Of a stretch of 64,000 nucleotides of DNA, positions 7,672-16,357 are shown one piece after another. The notes under the pieces were generated by a model, which was not told where the DNA came from, searched no databases, and worked only from the letters and a program-made list of their open reading frames with translations. Positions within the stretch are counted from its first letter, which is position 1. Every line of letters begins with the position of its first letter. This DNA comes from JABDGC01 sp964466595 (GTDB lineage: Bacteria > Pseudomonadota > Gammaproteobacteria > DSM-16500): the NCBI GenBank assembly GCA_964466595.1, contig CAYXNR010000001.1, positions 1 through 64,000 on the forward strand, in the 5' to 3' direction. The position numbers and the translations under genes were made by a program.

Positions 7672-8616
7672 ATGTTTCGCAATAAAAGATATTCAAATTT
7701 TTACCTGAGTGTTGTGATTCTTGCTTCGAGCATTGCTGCTATGGGCACCATTCCCTACGGTTTTCAATTTGCGCAAGGCCTAAAAATTTCTCATCCTTTC
7801 CTTGCATTGCTTAGTGGAATAATTCTTGGTTTTTCGGCAGCTTTTGCTAATGCTGTCTTGGGTATTTATTCCTTTTTAAATTTAAATAGGTCAAAACCTG
7901 CGAGTAGTAAACCATTCTATATTGTGGTAGGAAGCCTACTGAGTGCTGTGCCGATGGGTTGTATGTGTTATTTTGCTTATTATCAGCTTTTTCCACCGTT
8001 GATCAATGCAGTCCTCACTGTTGCAGTTACTTTAATTAATGCCGCTATTAGTTACACTGCTATTCAAAATCTAATTCAAGATTTTAAATTTCCTTTTTCC
8101 TATACAAACAAATTCGGCGAATTAATCTGTAGAAGCTTAGGCTTTTTTATTGGTCTCGGTGTAAGCTTAACGGCTTATGTTGCTGCTGTTCATGGCTTAA
8201 CTGATTTATTGAGTGTAGGCTTTCAAGAAGAGAAACAACAAGCCTTTCTCCAAGCGAGCTATCTCGCTTTTATTTCGTGGCTTCCCTTTGCCGCTTTGTT
8301 TGCAAGTGCGACGCAAAGAACCATGGGCAAGATTTTTTATCTCAGCTATCATTTTGCAGATCATCTTCATCATTTTGATGAGGTTTATTTTTTTATTATC
8401 ATTATTTCTTTATGTTCTGGTACTTCTTTTGCCCAAGTAGCCCTTACTTTTTTTAACCCGGAGATGAATATTCCTTTTGTTTTTAAGCTTGATTACATGC
8501 AAGTGCTAATCGCAAAAATGGTGGTTCCCCTCGCTTTTCTGTCTTCTGCCTCGGTTAATTTTATTGCGCTTGAACTTGTGTTAAAAAATAAGATATCAGT
8601 TTTTAAAGGAGAATGA
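7672..8616 (+). CDS. Multi-pass inner-membrane protein of unknown function
   Basis: A 314-residue hydrophobic protein with about eight predicted membrane segments, for example near residues 10-30, 42-66, 82-102, 108-130 and 155-178, plus three in the C-terminal third. I recognise no family motif. A histidine-rich loop (YHFADHLHHFDE) precedes a late membrane segment and could bind metal, though this is speculation. GAGGT lies 6 bases before ATG 7672. Its stop is one base before the next small membrane gene, so the two are surely co-translated. Confidence 0.7.
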   Translation: MFRNKRYSNFYLSVVILASSIAAMGTIPYGFQFAQGLKISHPFLALLSGIILGFSAAFANAVLGIYSFLNLNRSKPASSKPFYIVVGSLLSAVPMGCMCYFAYYQLFPPLINAVLTVAVTLINAAISYTAIQNLIQDFKFPFSYTNKFGELICRSLGFFIGLGVSLTAYVAAVHGLTDLLSVGFQEEKQQAFLQASYLAFISWLPFAALFASATQRTMGKIFYLSYHFADHLHHFDEVYFFIIIISLCSGTSFAQVALTFFNPEMNIPFVFKLDYMQVLIAKMVVPLAFLSSASVNFIALELVLKNKISVFKGE

Positions 8617-8617
8617 G

Positions 8618-8824
8618 ATGATACTTTTATTGTGGGCAGCTTTGTTTTTTGTGCTGGGTGTGGCGCTCGGCATTCTTGCGATTGGTGGTATTGCCATCGC
8701 AATCTCCTTTTTTACCAAGGTCCTTTTTCTGCTCTCGCTGATTTGTTTTTTAACTTCTTTTGTTTTCATTATTGTCGAGAAAATTCAGGTAAGAGAGAAA
8801 AAAACAGAAAAATCAAATATTTAG
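8618..8824 (+). CDS. Small two-pass membrane protein
   Basis: A 68-residue protein made of two hydrophobic helices (about 1-30 and 34-53) followed by a charged tail rich in K and E. GGAG is 6 bases before ATG 8618, and only one base separates it from the preceding membrane gene, so it is probably an accessory subunit. A terminator-like hairpin follows at 8827. No family recognised. Confidence 0.6.
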   Translation: MILLLWAALFFVLGVALGILAIGGIAIAISFFTKVLFLLSLICFLTSFVFIIVEKIQVREKKTEKSNI

Positions 8825-8826
8825 CT

Positions 8827-8856
8827 GAGGGTTGCCAGGCGGAAGAACCCTCTTTT
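8827..8856 (+). terminator. Rho-independent terminator candidate
   Basis: GAGGGTT at 8827-8833 pairs with AACCCTC at 8846-8852 across a 12-base loop, followed by TTTT. It lies directly after the small membrane gene and before the DMT transporter, so it would end the two-gene membrane unit. Confidence 0.6.
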
Positions 8857-8874
8857 GGCCTTTTCAGAAGGCTT

Positions 8875-9852
8875 ATGCTACACTCTTGCACCATGAATAA
8901 TAGTCTGTGTTTCCATAAAGGCTGGGTCAAGTTATTTCTCTTTCTTGTGCTCGCATTTTTATGGAGTGGGTCTTTTATCAACATCAAAGTAGTCGTTGGA
9001 GTCTTGCCCCCCATCTTCTGTGCCATGATGCGTGTTCTCATCTCTCTTATTTGTCTCGCTAGTTTCTTTGCTTTGATGCGTAAAAAAGTTTTTTATCTAC
9101 CTCCTCAAGCTTGGCATGTATGGCTGGCTGGTTTATTTACTCAGGCAATCCCTTTTTTATTTTTATTCTTTGGCGAAAAATTTATTGCACCGGCCTTAGC
9201 TAGCATCATCAACAGTACGGTTTCTATTTGGGCCCTCATCTTGGGCACTTTTATTTTTCGTGATTTTAGTCAATGGACGCCTGTTCGCATAAGTGGCATT
9301 GCTCTTGGTTTTATAGGTATGATTTTTATTTTCTTTCCCTTTTTACATGGCAGTGAGAACAGTTTGATTGGAATATGCTCTGTAATGGGCATGGCTCTTG
9401 CATATGCAATTGGCGGATTGATTAATCAGCATGTTATTTTTAAACAAGGAAAAATCAGCTTTGAAAGTAATTTAATTCAACAGCATCTTGCTAGTCTTTT
9501 ATTCTTGTTCATCACTTCTCTCAGCCTGGAATCCTGGCCAAGTACGACTGCTCTCAGTGAAACAAAAATAGTATTTTCATTTTTATATCTTGGTCTGATG
9601 GCTACTGCTATTGCTTGGATTATTTATTTTTATCTTATTCGCGAGTGGGGAGCAGTTCGTGCTGCTAGCGTGATGTATCTCGTGCCTGTGCTCGCTATCA
9701 TCTGGGATTTGCTTTTTTTGCATTTAATACCAACTTATCATGAATTGTTGGGAGTTGCGATGATTCTATCCGGTGTTACTCTTATACAATGGGTGAGAAA
9801 GCCAAAATTAAGTTATGGTTTTTTACCGTCAGAAAAAAAACAAACTCTCTAA
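8875..9852 (+). CDS. EamA/DMT-family transporter
   Basis: A 325-residue drug/metabolite transporter with about ten membrane helices arranged as two EamA repeats. The first begins at WSGSFINIKV and the second at GMALAYAIGGLI; the end of the second carries the usual loop ...YLVPVLAIIWDLLFL. Substrate unknown (small metabolites or amino acids in this family). An in-frame extension back to 8632 exists, but it overlaps the small membrane gene and the terminator hairpin and codes for unlikely sequence. ATG 8875 has AGAAGG just upstream and is preferred; ATG 8893 is the alternative. Confidence 0.85.
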   Translation: MLHSCTMNNSLCFHKGWVKLFLFLVLAFLWSGSFINIKVVVGVLPPIFCAMMRVLISLICLASFFALMRKKVFYLPPQAWHVWLAGLFTQAIPFLFLFFGEKFIAPALASIINSTVSIWALILGTFIFRDFSQWTPVRISGIALGFIGMIFIFFPFLHGSENSLIGICSVMGMALAYAIGGLINQHVIFKQGKISFESNLIQQHLASLLFLFITSLSLESWPSTTALSETKIVFSFLYLGLMATAIAWIIYFYLIREWGAVRAASVMYLVPVLAIIWDLLFLHLIPTYHELLGVAMILSGVTLIQWVRKPKLSYGFLPSEKKQTL

Positions 9853-9907
9853 AAAAAAATTGCCTATTATCTACGCAAATGGTATCTTAACTTACTTTGT
9901 ATAAGTA

Positions 9908-9946
9908 TAACTACAAGAAGTAACTACAAGAAGTAACTACAAGAAG
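9908..9946 (+). repeat. Three perfect 13-bp tandem repeats upstream of the S53 peptidase
   Basis: The unit TAACTACAAGAAG occurs three times head to tail at 9908-9920, 9921-9933 and 9934-9946. The array ends 41 bases before the peptidase start, in the position of a promoter or 5' untranslated region. Confidence 0.9.
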
Positions 9947-9986
9947 TTCGTCTTACTTATTGGATTAACTACTATAAGGACATGAG

Positions 9987-11552
9987 ATGATGAAAAAGCT
10001 AACGTGGAAAAAATACGCTCTTTATTTACCTCTACTAGCTGGAATGCTTAATTTTCAAGCCTATGCTGACCAGCCTAATATTGCGGTAAATGTAAAGGAT
10101 ATCTTACCTGCAGACTGGAAAGCCCACCCGCCTTATCGTTTAAAATCAAAATTTGCAACCAGTGCTCCAACTGGTTTATCGCCGGCCCAAACTGTAAAAG
10201 CCTATGGCTTTCCGGTTAACCAACGCGGCAAAGGACAAGTCATTGCTATCGTAGATGCAATGGATAATCCCAATATCGAAGCCAGCTTAAACGTTTTTTC
10301 GACAACCTATGGCCTACCGCCTTGTACGACAGCAAATGGCTGTTTTCAAAAAGTCTATGCCAGTGGGGTTCAGCCGCCGGCTGATAAGGGTTGGGGTGTT
10401 GAAATTGCCTTAGATGTCGAATGGGTCCATGCTATTGCCCCCGAGGCAAAAATTTTGCTAGTTGAATCTGTGGATGCCAGTAGTAGTTTATTTGACGCCA
10501 TCAATGTGGCTATTCAAAATGGTGCCAATGTTGTTTCGCTCAGCTGGGGTGGTTCCGAGTTTAATGGTGAGAGCACCTTAGACTCTATTTTTAAGAATAG
10601 CCCAGTTCCCATCGTAGCGGCTTCAGGCGATAGCGGACATGGCGGTTTATATCCCGCTGCATCTCCCTATGTTCTAAGTGTGGGTGGAACCACGCTGAAT
10701 ATCGATCAGAGCGGAAATTATTTAGGAGAAACTGCTTGGTCTGGTTCAGGCGGTGGTCTGAGTCTCTATGAGCCTGAACCTCCCTATCAAGTGGATTTCC
10801 CGCTCCCTCAAAATCCCAACAAAAATCGCGGCATACCTGATGTCAGCTATAATGCTTCTCCAGCAAGCGGTTTTTCTGTTTACGATAGCTTTGGCTTGGG
10901 TGGTTGGAGTGTAGTTGGTGGTACCAGTGCAGGTACACCTCAATGGGCTTCCCTAGTTGCCTTGGCCTCAGCGACAGCTGGAAAAAATCTTCCGCTTGTT
11001 AACACGGCCTTATTTAGTGGTGCAAAAACGGCTTACAGTACTTTGTATCATGATATAACAATGGGCCAAAATGGCAGCTGTGGCTATTATTGTAATGCGA
11101 CCACGGGCTATGATTATGTAACTGGTCTTGGTACACCACAGGCAGGTAATGTGATTGCTTATTTAGGGAATCAAGGCGGTGGCTGTGTACGAGCCGCACC
11201 CTCTGTGACAATCACACCTTCTTCACAGGTTACCTCTAATTTGACGCCAGTCAATTATTCGGTCACGATTAAAAATAATGACAGTACAAGCTGTAGTCAA
11301 AGTATCTATTCTCTTACAGCGACTACTGGAAACTGCAGTTTGAAAACGCTATTGCAGCCTTCTACTGCTACGCTCAGCCCCGGCAGCAGTGCTAATTCTG
11401 TCTTAACGGCTACGCCACAAGCCAGTATTATTCCTGGATCTTATACCATTGCGGTGCGTGGTGGAACGAGTAGTTCTTCAGGTACGGCTACTGCAACCTT
11501 GGTATATCAAGGTTGTGCTCGTGTGAGTCTTGGCCTAGGTTGTTCCCACTAA
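9987..11552 (+). CDS. Secreted S53 peptidase (sedolisin/kumamolisin family)
   Basis: A 521-residue serine-carboxyl peptidase, usually acid-active. The signal peptide is residues 1-27, ending at QAYA. The catalytic set is complete: E139 and D143 in GVEIALDVEW, the oxyanion-hole Asp in AASGDSG, and S314 in GGTSAGTPQ. The family's calcium site is visible as DITMGQNG...GYDYVTGLGTP. The usual long pro-domain is mostly missing (only about 35 residues between signal peptide and catalytic domain), which is unusual. After about residue 395 there is a 120-residue beta-rich, Ser/Thr-rich Ig-like tail. AAGGA lies 6 bases before ATG 9987. Probably secreted and active outside the cell or in an acidic compartment. 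Confidence 0.9.
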   Translation: MMKKLTWKKYALYLPLLAGMLNFQAYADQPNIAVNVKDILPADWKAHPPYRLKSKFATSAPTGLSPAQTVKAYGFPVNQRGKGQVIAIVDAMDNPNIEASLNVFSTTYGLPPCTTANGCFQKVYASGVQPPADKGWGVEIALDVEWVHAIAPEAKILLVESVDASSSLFDAINVAIQNGANVVSLSWGGSEFNGESTLDSIFKNSPVPIVAASGDSGHGGLYPAASPYVLSVGGTTLNIDQSGNYLGETAWSGSGGGLSLYEPEPPYQVDFPLPQNPNKNRGIPDVSYNASPASGFSVYDSFGLGGWSVVGGTSAGTPQWASLVALASATAGKNLPLVNTALFSGAKTAYSTLYHDITMGQNGSCGYYCNATTGYDYVTGLGTPQAGNVIAYLGNQGGGCVRAAPSVTITPSSQVTSNLTPVNYSVTIKNNDSTSCSQSIYSLTATTGNCSLKTLLQPSTATLSPGSSANSVLTATPQASIIPGSYTIAVRGGTSSSSGTATATLVYQGCARVSLGLGCSH

Positions 11553-11569
11553 AGCCTAAACGAAAGGAA

Positions 11570-11600
11570 GGGCAGGAAGGAACCTGCCCTTTTTGTTTTT
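11570..11600 (+). terminator. Rho-independent terminator of the S53 peptidase gene
   Basis: GGGCAGG at 11570-11576 pairs with CCTGCCC at 11583-11589, followed by TTTTTGTTTTT. A textbook intrinsic terminator 17 bases after the stop codon. Confidence 0.92.
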
Positions 11601-11644
11601 AAAAGCAAGAGAATGCTTCTTGTGAATTTTTAAAAAAGTACCAA

Positions 11645-12898
11645 ATGAAAAAAAAAATTAAATTGTATAAACAGCTCTATTTTCAGGTTCTAGTCAGTGT
11701 TGTAGTCGGTGTCTTGCTTGGTTATTTTTATCCAGCACTCGCTATCAAGATGAAACCTTTTGGCGATGGTTTTATCAAAATGATTCGCATGACGATAGCA
11801 CCTATCATCTTTACTACCATCGTTACTGGCATTGCCAGTATGAAAGATATTAAAGAAGTCGGGCGAATTGGCATCAAAGCCCTAATCTATTTTGAGATAG
11901 TTACCACCTTTGCTTTGCTCCTTGGTCTTGCTGTGGCAAATTTTTATCGTCCCGGTGCCGGCCTAAATATGAATGTGCATTCGCTCGATCCTAGCGGCCT
12001 TGCAAATTATACGACGCAAACCCCCTTTAATGCAGTCGATTTTATTCTCCATATTATCCCCGATACCCTCGTGAATGCTTTTGCTAAAGGGGATATTTTA
12101 CCTGTTTTATTCATTTCCATCTTATTTGCTTTTGGCTTGCTCCATGGCGGCCAGCGGACCAAGCCTTTGGTGAGCTTGCTCAATCAAATTTCGATCGTCT
12201 TGTTTTCCATGGTCGAATTTATTATGAAATTAGCACCCATTGGCGTCTTTGGTGCGATGGCTTATACAGTGGGGTTTTACGGAATACACACCCTCATTGC
12301 TCTCAGTCGCTTATTAATGGATGTTTATCTAACCAGTTTCTTGTTTATTGTGGTGGTATTAGGAGTAATTGCTCGACTCAGTCATTTTAGTCTATGGAAG
12401 TTTATTCGATATATTAAAGAAGAAATATTAACAGTCTTCGGTACGGCTACCTCTGAGGCCGTTTTACCACAAATGATTACCAAGCTAGAGAATCTGGGCT
12501 GTGGACAAACCGTGGTCGGTCTCGTTTTACCCGCCGGCTATACCTTCAATTTAGATGGGACCTCCATTTATCTTACTATTGCTACTTTATTTATTGCGCA
12601 AGCCTTAAATATCGATTTAAGCCTGACGCAGCAATTAACGATTCTCGCTGTTTTGTTATTAACCTCAAAGGGCGCTGCTGCTGTGACCGGAGGAGGCTTT
12701 ATTGTCCTAGCGGCTACCCTAGCGAGTCTCCATACCATCCCGGTTGAAGGAGTGGTCTTACTGCTGGGCGTAGATCGGTTTATGTCAATCGCTCGGGCTA
12801 TTACTAATTTAATCGGTAATGGTCTTGCAACAGTAGTCATTGCCAAATGGGAAGGGGACTTTGATGCTGCTACGGCTAAAAAAGTTTTAGCAGGCTAG
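11645..12898 (+). CDS. dctA: Dicarboxylate/amino-acid:cation symporter (DctA-like)
   Basis: A 417-residue DAACS-family transporter driving uptake of C4-dicarboxylates or acidic amino acids with H+ or Na+. The family landmarks are in place: the N-terminal helices with IRMTIAPIIFTTIVTGIA, the hairpin containing SEAVLPQM, and the core GYTFNLDGTSIY, followed by DRFMSIARAITNLIGNGLAT and ending KWEGDFD. That last block resembles DctA more than the glutamate carriers. No clear ribosome site precedes ATG 11645. It stands alone after a strong terminator. Confidence 0.88.
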   Translation: MKKKIKLYKQLYFQVLVSVVVGVLLGYFYPALAIKMKPFGDGFIKMIRMTIAPIIFTTIVTGIASMKDIKEVGRIGIKALIYFEIVTTFALLLGLAVANFYRPGAGLNMNVHSLDPSGLANYTTQTPFNAVDFILHIIPDTLVNAFAKGDILPVLFISILFAFGLLHGGQRTKPLVSLLNQISIVLFSMVEFIMKLAPIGVFGAMAYTVGFYGIHTLIALSRLLMDVYLTSFLFIVVVLGVIARLSHFSLWKFIRYIKEEILTVFGTATSEAVLPQMITKLENLGCGQTVVGLVLPAGYTFNLDGTSIYLTIATLFIAQALNIDLSLTQQLTILAVLLLTSKGAAAVTGGGFIVLAATLASLHTIPVEGVVLLLGVDRFMSIARAITNLIGNGLATVVIAKWEGDFDAATAKKVLAG

Positions 12899-12957
12899 AA
12901 GTTTGATATTACATATTACGTTAAATTATGATTTAAGTAGAGGTGTCAAGGAAGAAT

Positions 12958-13887
12958 CTAAAAACTGTTTTGCTGATCACAGCCCTCTTGTTGAGAGGCT
13001 CGCCTTTCAACTTTCATTTCATCTTGTTGAAACAGGATAGGGGCTTCACGCAGAGAAGGAAGTTGTTGAGCTGCAAAATGATTATGCAGATATGAATAGA
13101 ATTCGCTTCTTTCTTGTTCTAAAACCACACGGCGTCGCCTCTCATTTTCAAAATCATTATTATAAAGTTTTACGCCATTGATTCTTCTTTCCATTTCGAA
13201 GGTTTGGTTCTCATTCATCCATTGAATATCTATTAATAAAAATTCATTTCTTAAATTAAGATAAATGCCGATAGGAGAGGCAACGTCAATTAGCTTTCCA
13301 GGAAGGGCCTGATTTTCTGTTAAATAAAGGTTTAATTCTTGACATAAATGCAAAACTTGAGCTGGATCAAAAGGCTCAGGAATGTAAATGGTAAATTGAT
13401 CACTATCAACGTAACGCAGCGAGTCGTTTAAGAGTGCTTCTGCTTGATGTTTCATTTTAAGGAAAGTAGCTTCCTCAAGCGGTAAACTATAGTTTTTATT
13501 AAAATAACGATTGATAGTCCTGATAAAATAATTTTCCCAGTCAGGAGTGAGTTCTTGCTTAGCCTGATATTCTAAAAGCAAATTGATTATTTGAGTAGAA
13601 GATTCAATTTTTCCGTTTAAAATATTATTTTCAATATACTTAAAGGCGTTGATTGTACCTGCTTCAAGATGTTTTTTAACAAGCTCGCAGAGCTTGTCTC
13701 GATGTTCAAGATATGAAGCGTTTTGTAAAGAAATATGAATTTTATGAGGACTTTGTTCAAGCACAAGCGGTGTCATTTTTTTAGGATCTTTAGTTTTATT
13801 TTGTATTCTTTTTATATAAGATAATTCATTGCAACTGATAAAAAAATTATTTACACCAAGATTCGAAATACATTGACGCGCTTGCAT
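12958..13887 (-). CDS. SpvC/OspF-like phosphothreonine-lyase-family protein, putative effector
   Basis: A 309-residue soluble protein without a signal peptide. Compared with SpvC as I remember it (K104, H106, K136, R148, Y158, R213, R220), the same order is seen here: K49-x-H51 in HKIHIS, K83 (32 residues after the His; 30 in SpvC), R158 exactly ten before Y168 in DQFTIYIP, then R213 in LRNEF. An insertion of about 60 residues lies between K83 and R158, and the R220 position is D. SpvC-type enzymes beta-eliminate phosphate from the phosphothreonine of host MAP kinases. GAGGT precedes ATG 13887. It follows its broken paralogue by 26 bases. The family link is sequence-based inference; activity untested. 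Confidence 0.7.
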   Translation of the reverse strand: MQARQCISNLGVNNFFISCNELSYIKRIQNKTKDPKKMTPLVLEQSPHKIHISLQNASYLEHRDKLCELVKKHLEAGTINAFKYIENNILNGKIESSTQIINLLLEYQAKQELTPDWENYFIRTINRYFNKNYSLPLEEATFLKMKHQAEALLNDSLRYVDSDQFTIYIPEPFDPAQVLHLCQELNLYLTENQALPGKLIDVASPIGIYLNLRNEFLLIDIQWMNENQTFEMERRINGVKLYNNDFENERRRRVVLEQERSEFYSYLHNHFAAQQLPSLREAPILFQQDEMKVERRASQQEGCDQQNSF

Positions 13888-13913
13888 AAGTATTTACCTC
13901 AGTTCGTGCTAAA

Positions 13914-14699
13914 TTATATCGTAGCCGCTCTCCTTCTATTGGCTGGCGTGGGCTGCTCTTCTTCTTCTTGTTCTTGTGCTGCATGAAAAAGAAAATGATC
14001 CTGTTGTGAACGATATAAGTGCGGTCTAAAATAACGATCAAGAAAAATATATAATTCACTATCCTCCTGTTCTTCAACAACAAGCTGTCTTCTCTCCATT
14101 TCATGCTCGTCATTAAAAAGATTCACAGCATAGATTTTTCTATTCTCATCAACACAGCAATTGTCATTCATCCATTGGATGTCTTGTAGTAAAAATTCAT
14201 TTCTGAAATTAAGATAAGCGCCGAGAGCAGAGGCAACATCACTTATTCCGCCAGGCCTAACCCCATTCGTTTTAAGATAATGATCTAGATCGATACATAA
14301 GTTTAAAATTTTATCCGGATTAAAATTTTCAGGAATATAAATCGTAAATTGATCGCCATGTAGAAAACGTTCTGCATCATTGATTGTCTCGTTTATATCA
14401 AATAACAGTTTATTAAGTGTTTCTCCATTCGGAATGCAATCATATTTTTTCCTAAAATAGTAATTGAGCGCATTGAGAAATTCTTTCTCCCAATCAGGAT
14501 TGGGTTCTTCCTTAGCTTCTAAAAAGCTAGCATATTCTTCAAATCGTACTTCCATTATCTGAGCATCTGCTATTATAGCTTTTACATTCCGATGCTCGGT
14601 ATGTTTGAATGAATAAATCGCTTCTTGATTAAGGTGCTTGATAATAATTTTTAAGATTTGCTCGAGGTGTTTTTCATATTCATCATGAGCCAAAGACAC
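13914..14699 (-). CDS. SpvC-like paralogue, 5'-truncated by a stop codon
   Basis: A 261-residue reading from a GTG at 14699, paralogous along its length to 12958-13887: K32, R111, DQFTIYIP with Y121, and FRNEF with R166. It ends in an acidic run of Gln/Glu and RRRAATI, like a Dot/Icm E-block. Homology continues upstream of the GTG (SPHKIH), and the Lys-x-His pair needed for catalysis lies just outside this reading. The ancestral start is the ATG at 14846, separated by a TAA at 14766-14768. If translation restarts at the GTG the product lacks the catalytic histidine, so it is an inactive paralogue or a pseudogene. Confidence 0.6.
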   Translation of the reverse strand: MSLAHDEYEKHLEQILKIIIKHLNQEAIYSFKHTEHRNVKAIIADAQIMEVRFEEYASFLEAKEEPNPDWEKEFLNALNYYFRKKYDCIPNGETLNKLLFDINETINDAERFLHGDQFTIYIPENFNPDKILNLCIDLDHYLKTNGVRPGGISDVASALGAYLNFRNEFLLQDIQWMNDNCCVDENRKIYAVNLFNDEHEMERRQLVVEEQEDSELYIFLDRYFRPHLYRSQQDHFLFHAAQEQEEEEQPTPANRRRAATI

Positions 14700-14846
14700 A
14701 TGAATTTTATGGGGACTATCCTCACGTACTTTGTGGGTATATTGACTCGCATGCTCATATTTTTCTTATATCCGTTTATAACGTAAATAGTCCTTATAAT
14801 GAACAAAAAAGGGTGGGGAAATAGTTTGCTTTAAAACACGGGGCAT
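14700..14846 (-). pseudogene. Lost 5' end of the SpvC-like paralogue, with in-frame stop at codon 27
   Basis: From ATG 14846, preceded by GAGGAAAA, the frame reads MPRVLKQTISPPFFVHYKDY and on to YKRI, then TAA at 14766-14768. It then runs open through KVREDSPHKIH into the frame at 14699. The sister gene at the same distance reads NNFFISCNELSYIKRIQ, so the TAA sits where the sister has a CAA glutamine. A single C-to-T change explains it. Confidence 0.75.
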
Positions 14847-14971
14847 ATATTTTTTCCTCGTCAAAATGATATATATAATACAAATTTTATAATTTAGGCC
14901 AATAAATATACTATTTTGTGAAGTGAAAATCAAGCAATATAGGTTTAAGCTATTGATTTTAAATTAATTTA

Positions 14972-16357
14972 TTAAGAAAAGCTTCTTTTCAAGCCATAGG
15001 CCATTTTATCTAAAGAAGATTTGGCATCATCAAAAATAAGCCAGGTATTTTCTAAGGCGTACAGTTCGTTCTCAATTCCGGAAAATCCCGGGTTCATACT
15101 TCTTTTACAAACCAGGACTTTTTTAGCCTGATCAACATTTAAGATAGGCATACCATAAATAGGGCTGGATTTTGCAAAACGTGCGGCAGGATTGGTGACA
15201 TCATTAGCGCCGACTACCAGCGCAAGATCTGTCTCCGGAAATTCAGGATTAATATCTTCCATTTCATACAAGTCTGTATAAGGTACTTTGGCTTCAGCCA
15301 AAAGCACATTCATATGCCCGGGCATGCGGCCAGCTACAGGATGGATGGCATATTTCACTCGGACTCTTCTGCTTTTCAGTTTATCAACCAGCTCCCGTAG
15401 TGCATGATGCGCCTGAGAGGCAGCCATACCATAACCTGGAATCACGATTACAGATTGAGCTTCTTCAAAAAAAGCAAGGGCCTCCTCTGCAGAAAGCGCT
15501 TTGACCACAGCCTCTTGTCCGGCTGCAGCATTTTTTGAGACAGCTGCTTCTGTTTTTCCAAAGGCTCCGAGTAGCACATTAGAAATCGAACGATTCATCG
15601 CCTTGCACATGAGTATAGAAAGAATGAAACCAGAAGCACCATCTAAGGCACCGGTAATAATTTGGAGGCGATTAGCTAGCATAAAACCCATCATTGCACT
15701 GACCAGGCCGCCGTAGGCATTAAAAATAGCAATGACTACAGGCATATCCCCCGCGCCGATGGGCGTGACTAGGAAAAGTCCAAATATAAAGGAAAGCGTT
15801 AGGACAGTATAAAAAAGAGCATTCACGGTAGGATAGAAAATAAGATAAATCAAAAGACCAATCATCGCAGCGAAAAGAGAAAGATTAACAAAATTCTGGC
15901 CGCGATAGGTGATAGGTCGTGCCGGCAAAAGACCATGTAATTTAGCGGCTACCATCAGACTGCCGGTAAAGGTGAGGGCGCCGAGAACAGCTTCTGTCCC
16001 AATGATGCCGGCCTGCAGACCGTTCAAGGTGCTACTTGTACGATAATATTCTGCAATGCCAATTAAACAGGCGGCGAGAGCACCGCCGGCATGTGATAAG
16101 GCAATCCGCTGTGGAATCTGTGTCATGGGAACTCGAAGCGAAATAGGCAGGCTTAACAGTGTACCGAGCAGCAAGCCCCCGAGTATCCAGCGATAAGTTA
16201 CAATCTGCGGACTAAACAAAGTACTGCCAACAGCAAGAAGCATGCCGACTAAAGCAAGATGCATTCCCTTCCTTGCCGTTTCAGGTGAATTGAGACATTT
16301 TATCCCGAGAATAAAAAGAATAGCGGAAAGCAGGTAGCAGCTGTGAATAAGGGTCAT
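14972..16357 (-). CDS. pntB: NAD(P) transhydrogenase subunit beta
   Basis: The membrane and NADP-binding subunit of proton-translocating transhydrogenase, which makes NADPH from NADH at the expense of the proton gradient. The 461 residues match the family. The N-terminal half holds about nine membrane helices, and the C-terminal domain from about 290 binds NADP(H) (VIVIPGYGMAASQAHHAL, then HPVAGRMPGHMNVLLAEA and LVVGANDVTNPAA). Its ATG overlaps the stop of pntAB by four bases (ATGA). Confidence 0.96.
   Translation of the reverse strand: MTLIHSCYLLSAILFILGIKCLNSPETARKGMHLALVGMLLAVGSTLFSPQIVTYRWILGGLLLGTLLSLPISLRVPMTQIPQRIALSHAGGALAACLIGIAEYYRTSSTLNGLQAGIIGTEAVLGALTFTGSLMVAAKLHGLLPARPITYRGQNFVNLSLFAAMIGLLIYLIFYPTVNALFYTVLTLSFIFGLFLVTPIGAGDMPVVIAIFNAYGGLVSAMMGFMLANRLQIITGALDGASGFILSILMCKAMNRSISNVLLGAFGKTEAAVSKNAAAGQEAVVKALSAEEALAFFEEAQSVIVIPGYGMAASQAHHALRELVDKLKSRRVRVKYAIHPVAGRMPGHMNVLLAEAKVPYTDLYEMEDINPEFPETDLALVVGANDVTNPAARFAKSSPIYGMPILNVDQAKKVLVCKRSMNPGFSGIENELYALENTWLIFDDAKSSLDKMAYGLKRSFS

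Noticed and set aside
8632..8874. N-terminal extension of the DMT transporter back to 8632
   Set aside because: It overlaps the small membrane gene in another frame and the terminator hairpin, and its sequence (Cys/Phe-rich) does not resemble a transporter start. ATG 8875 has a ribosome site.
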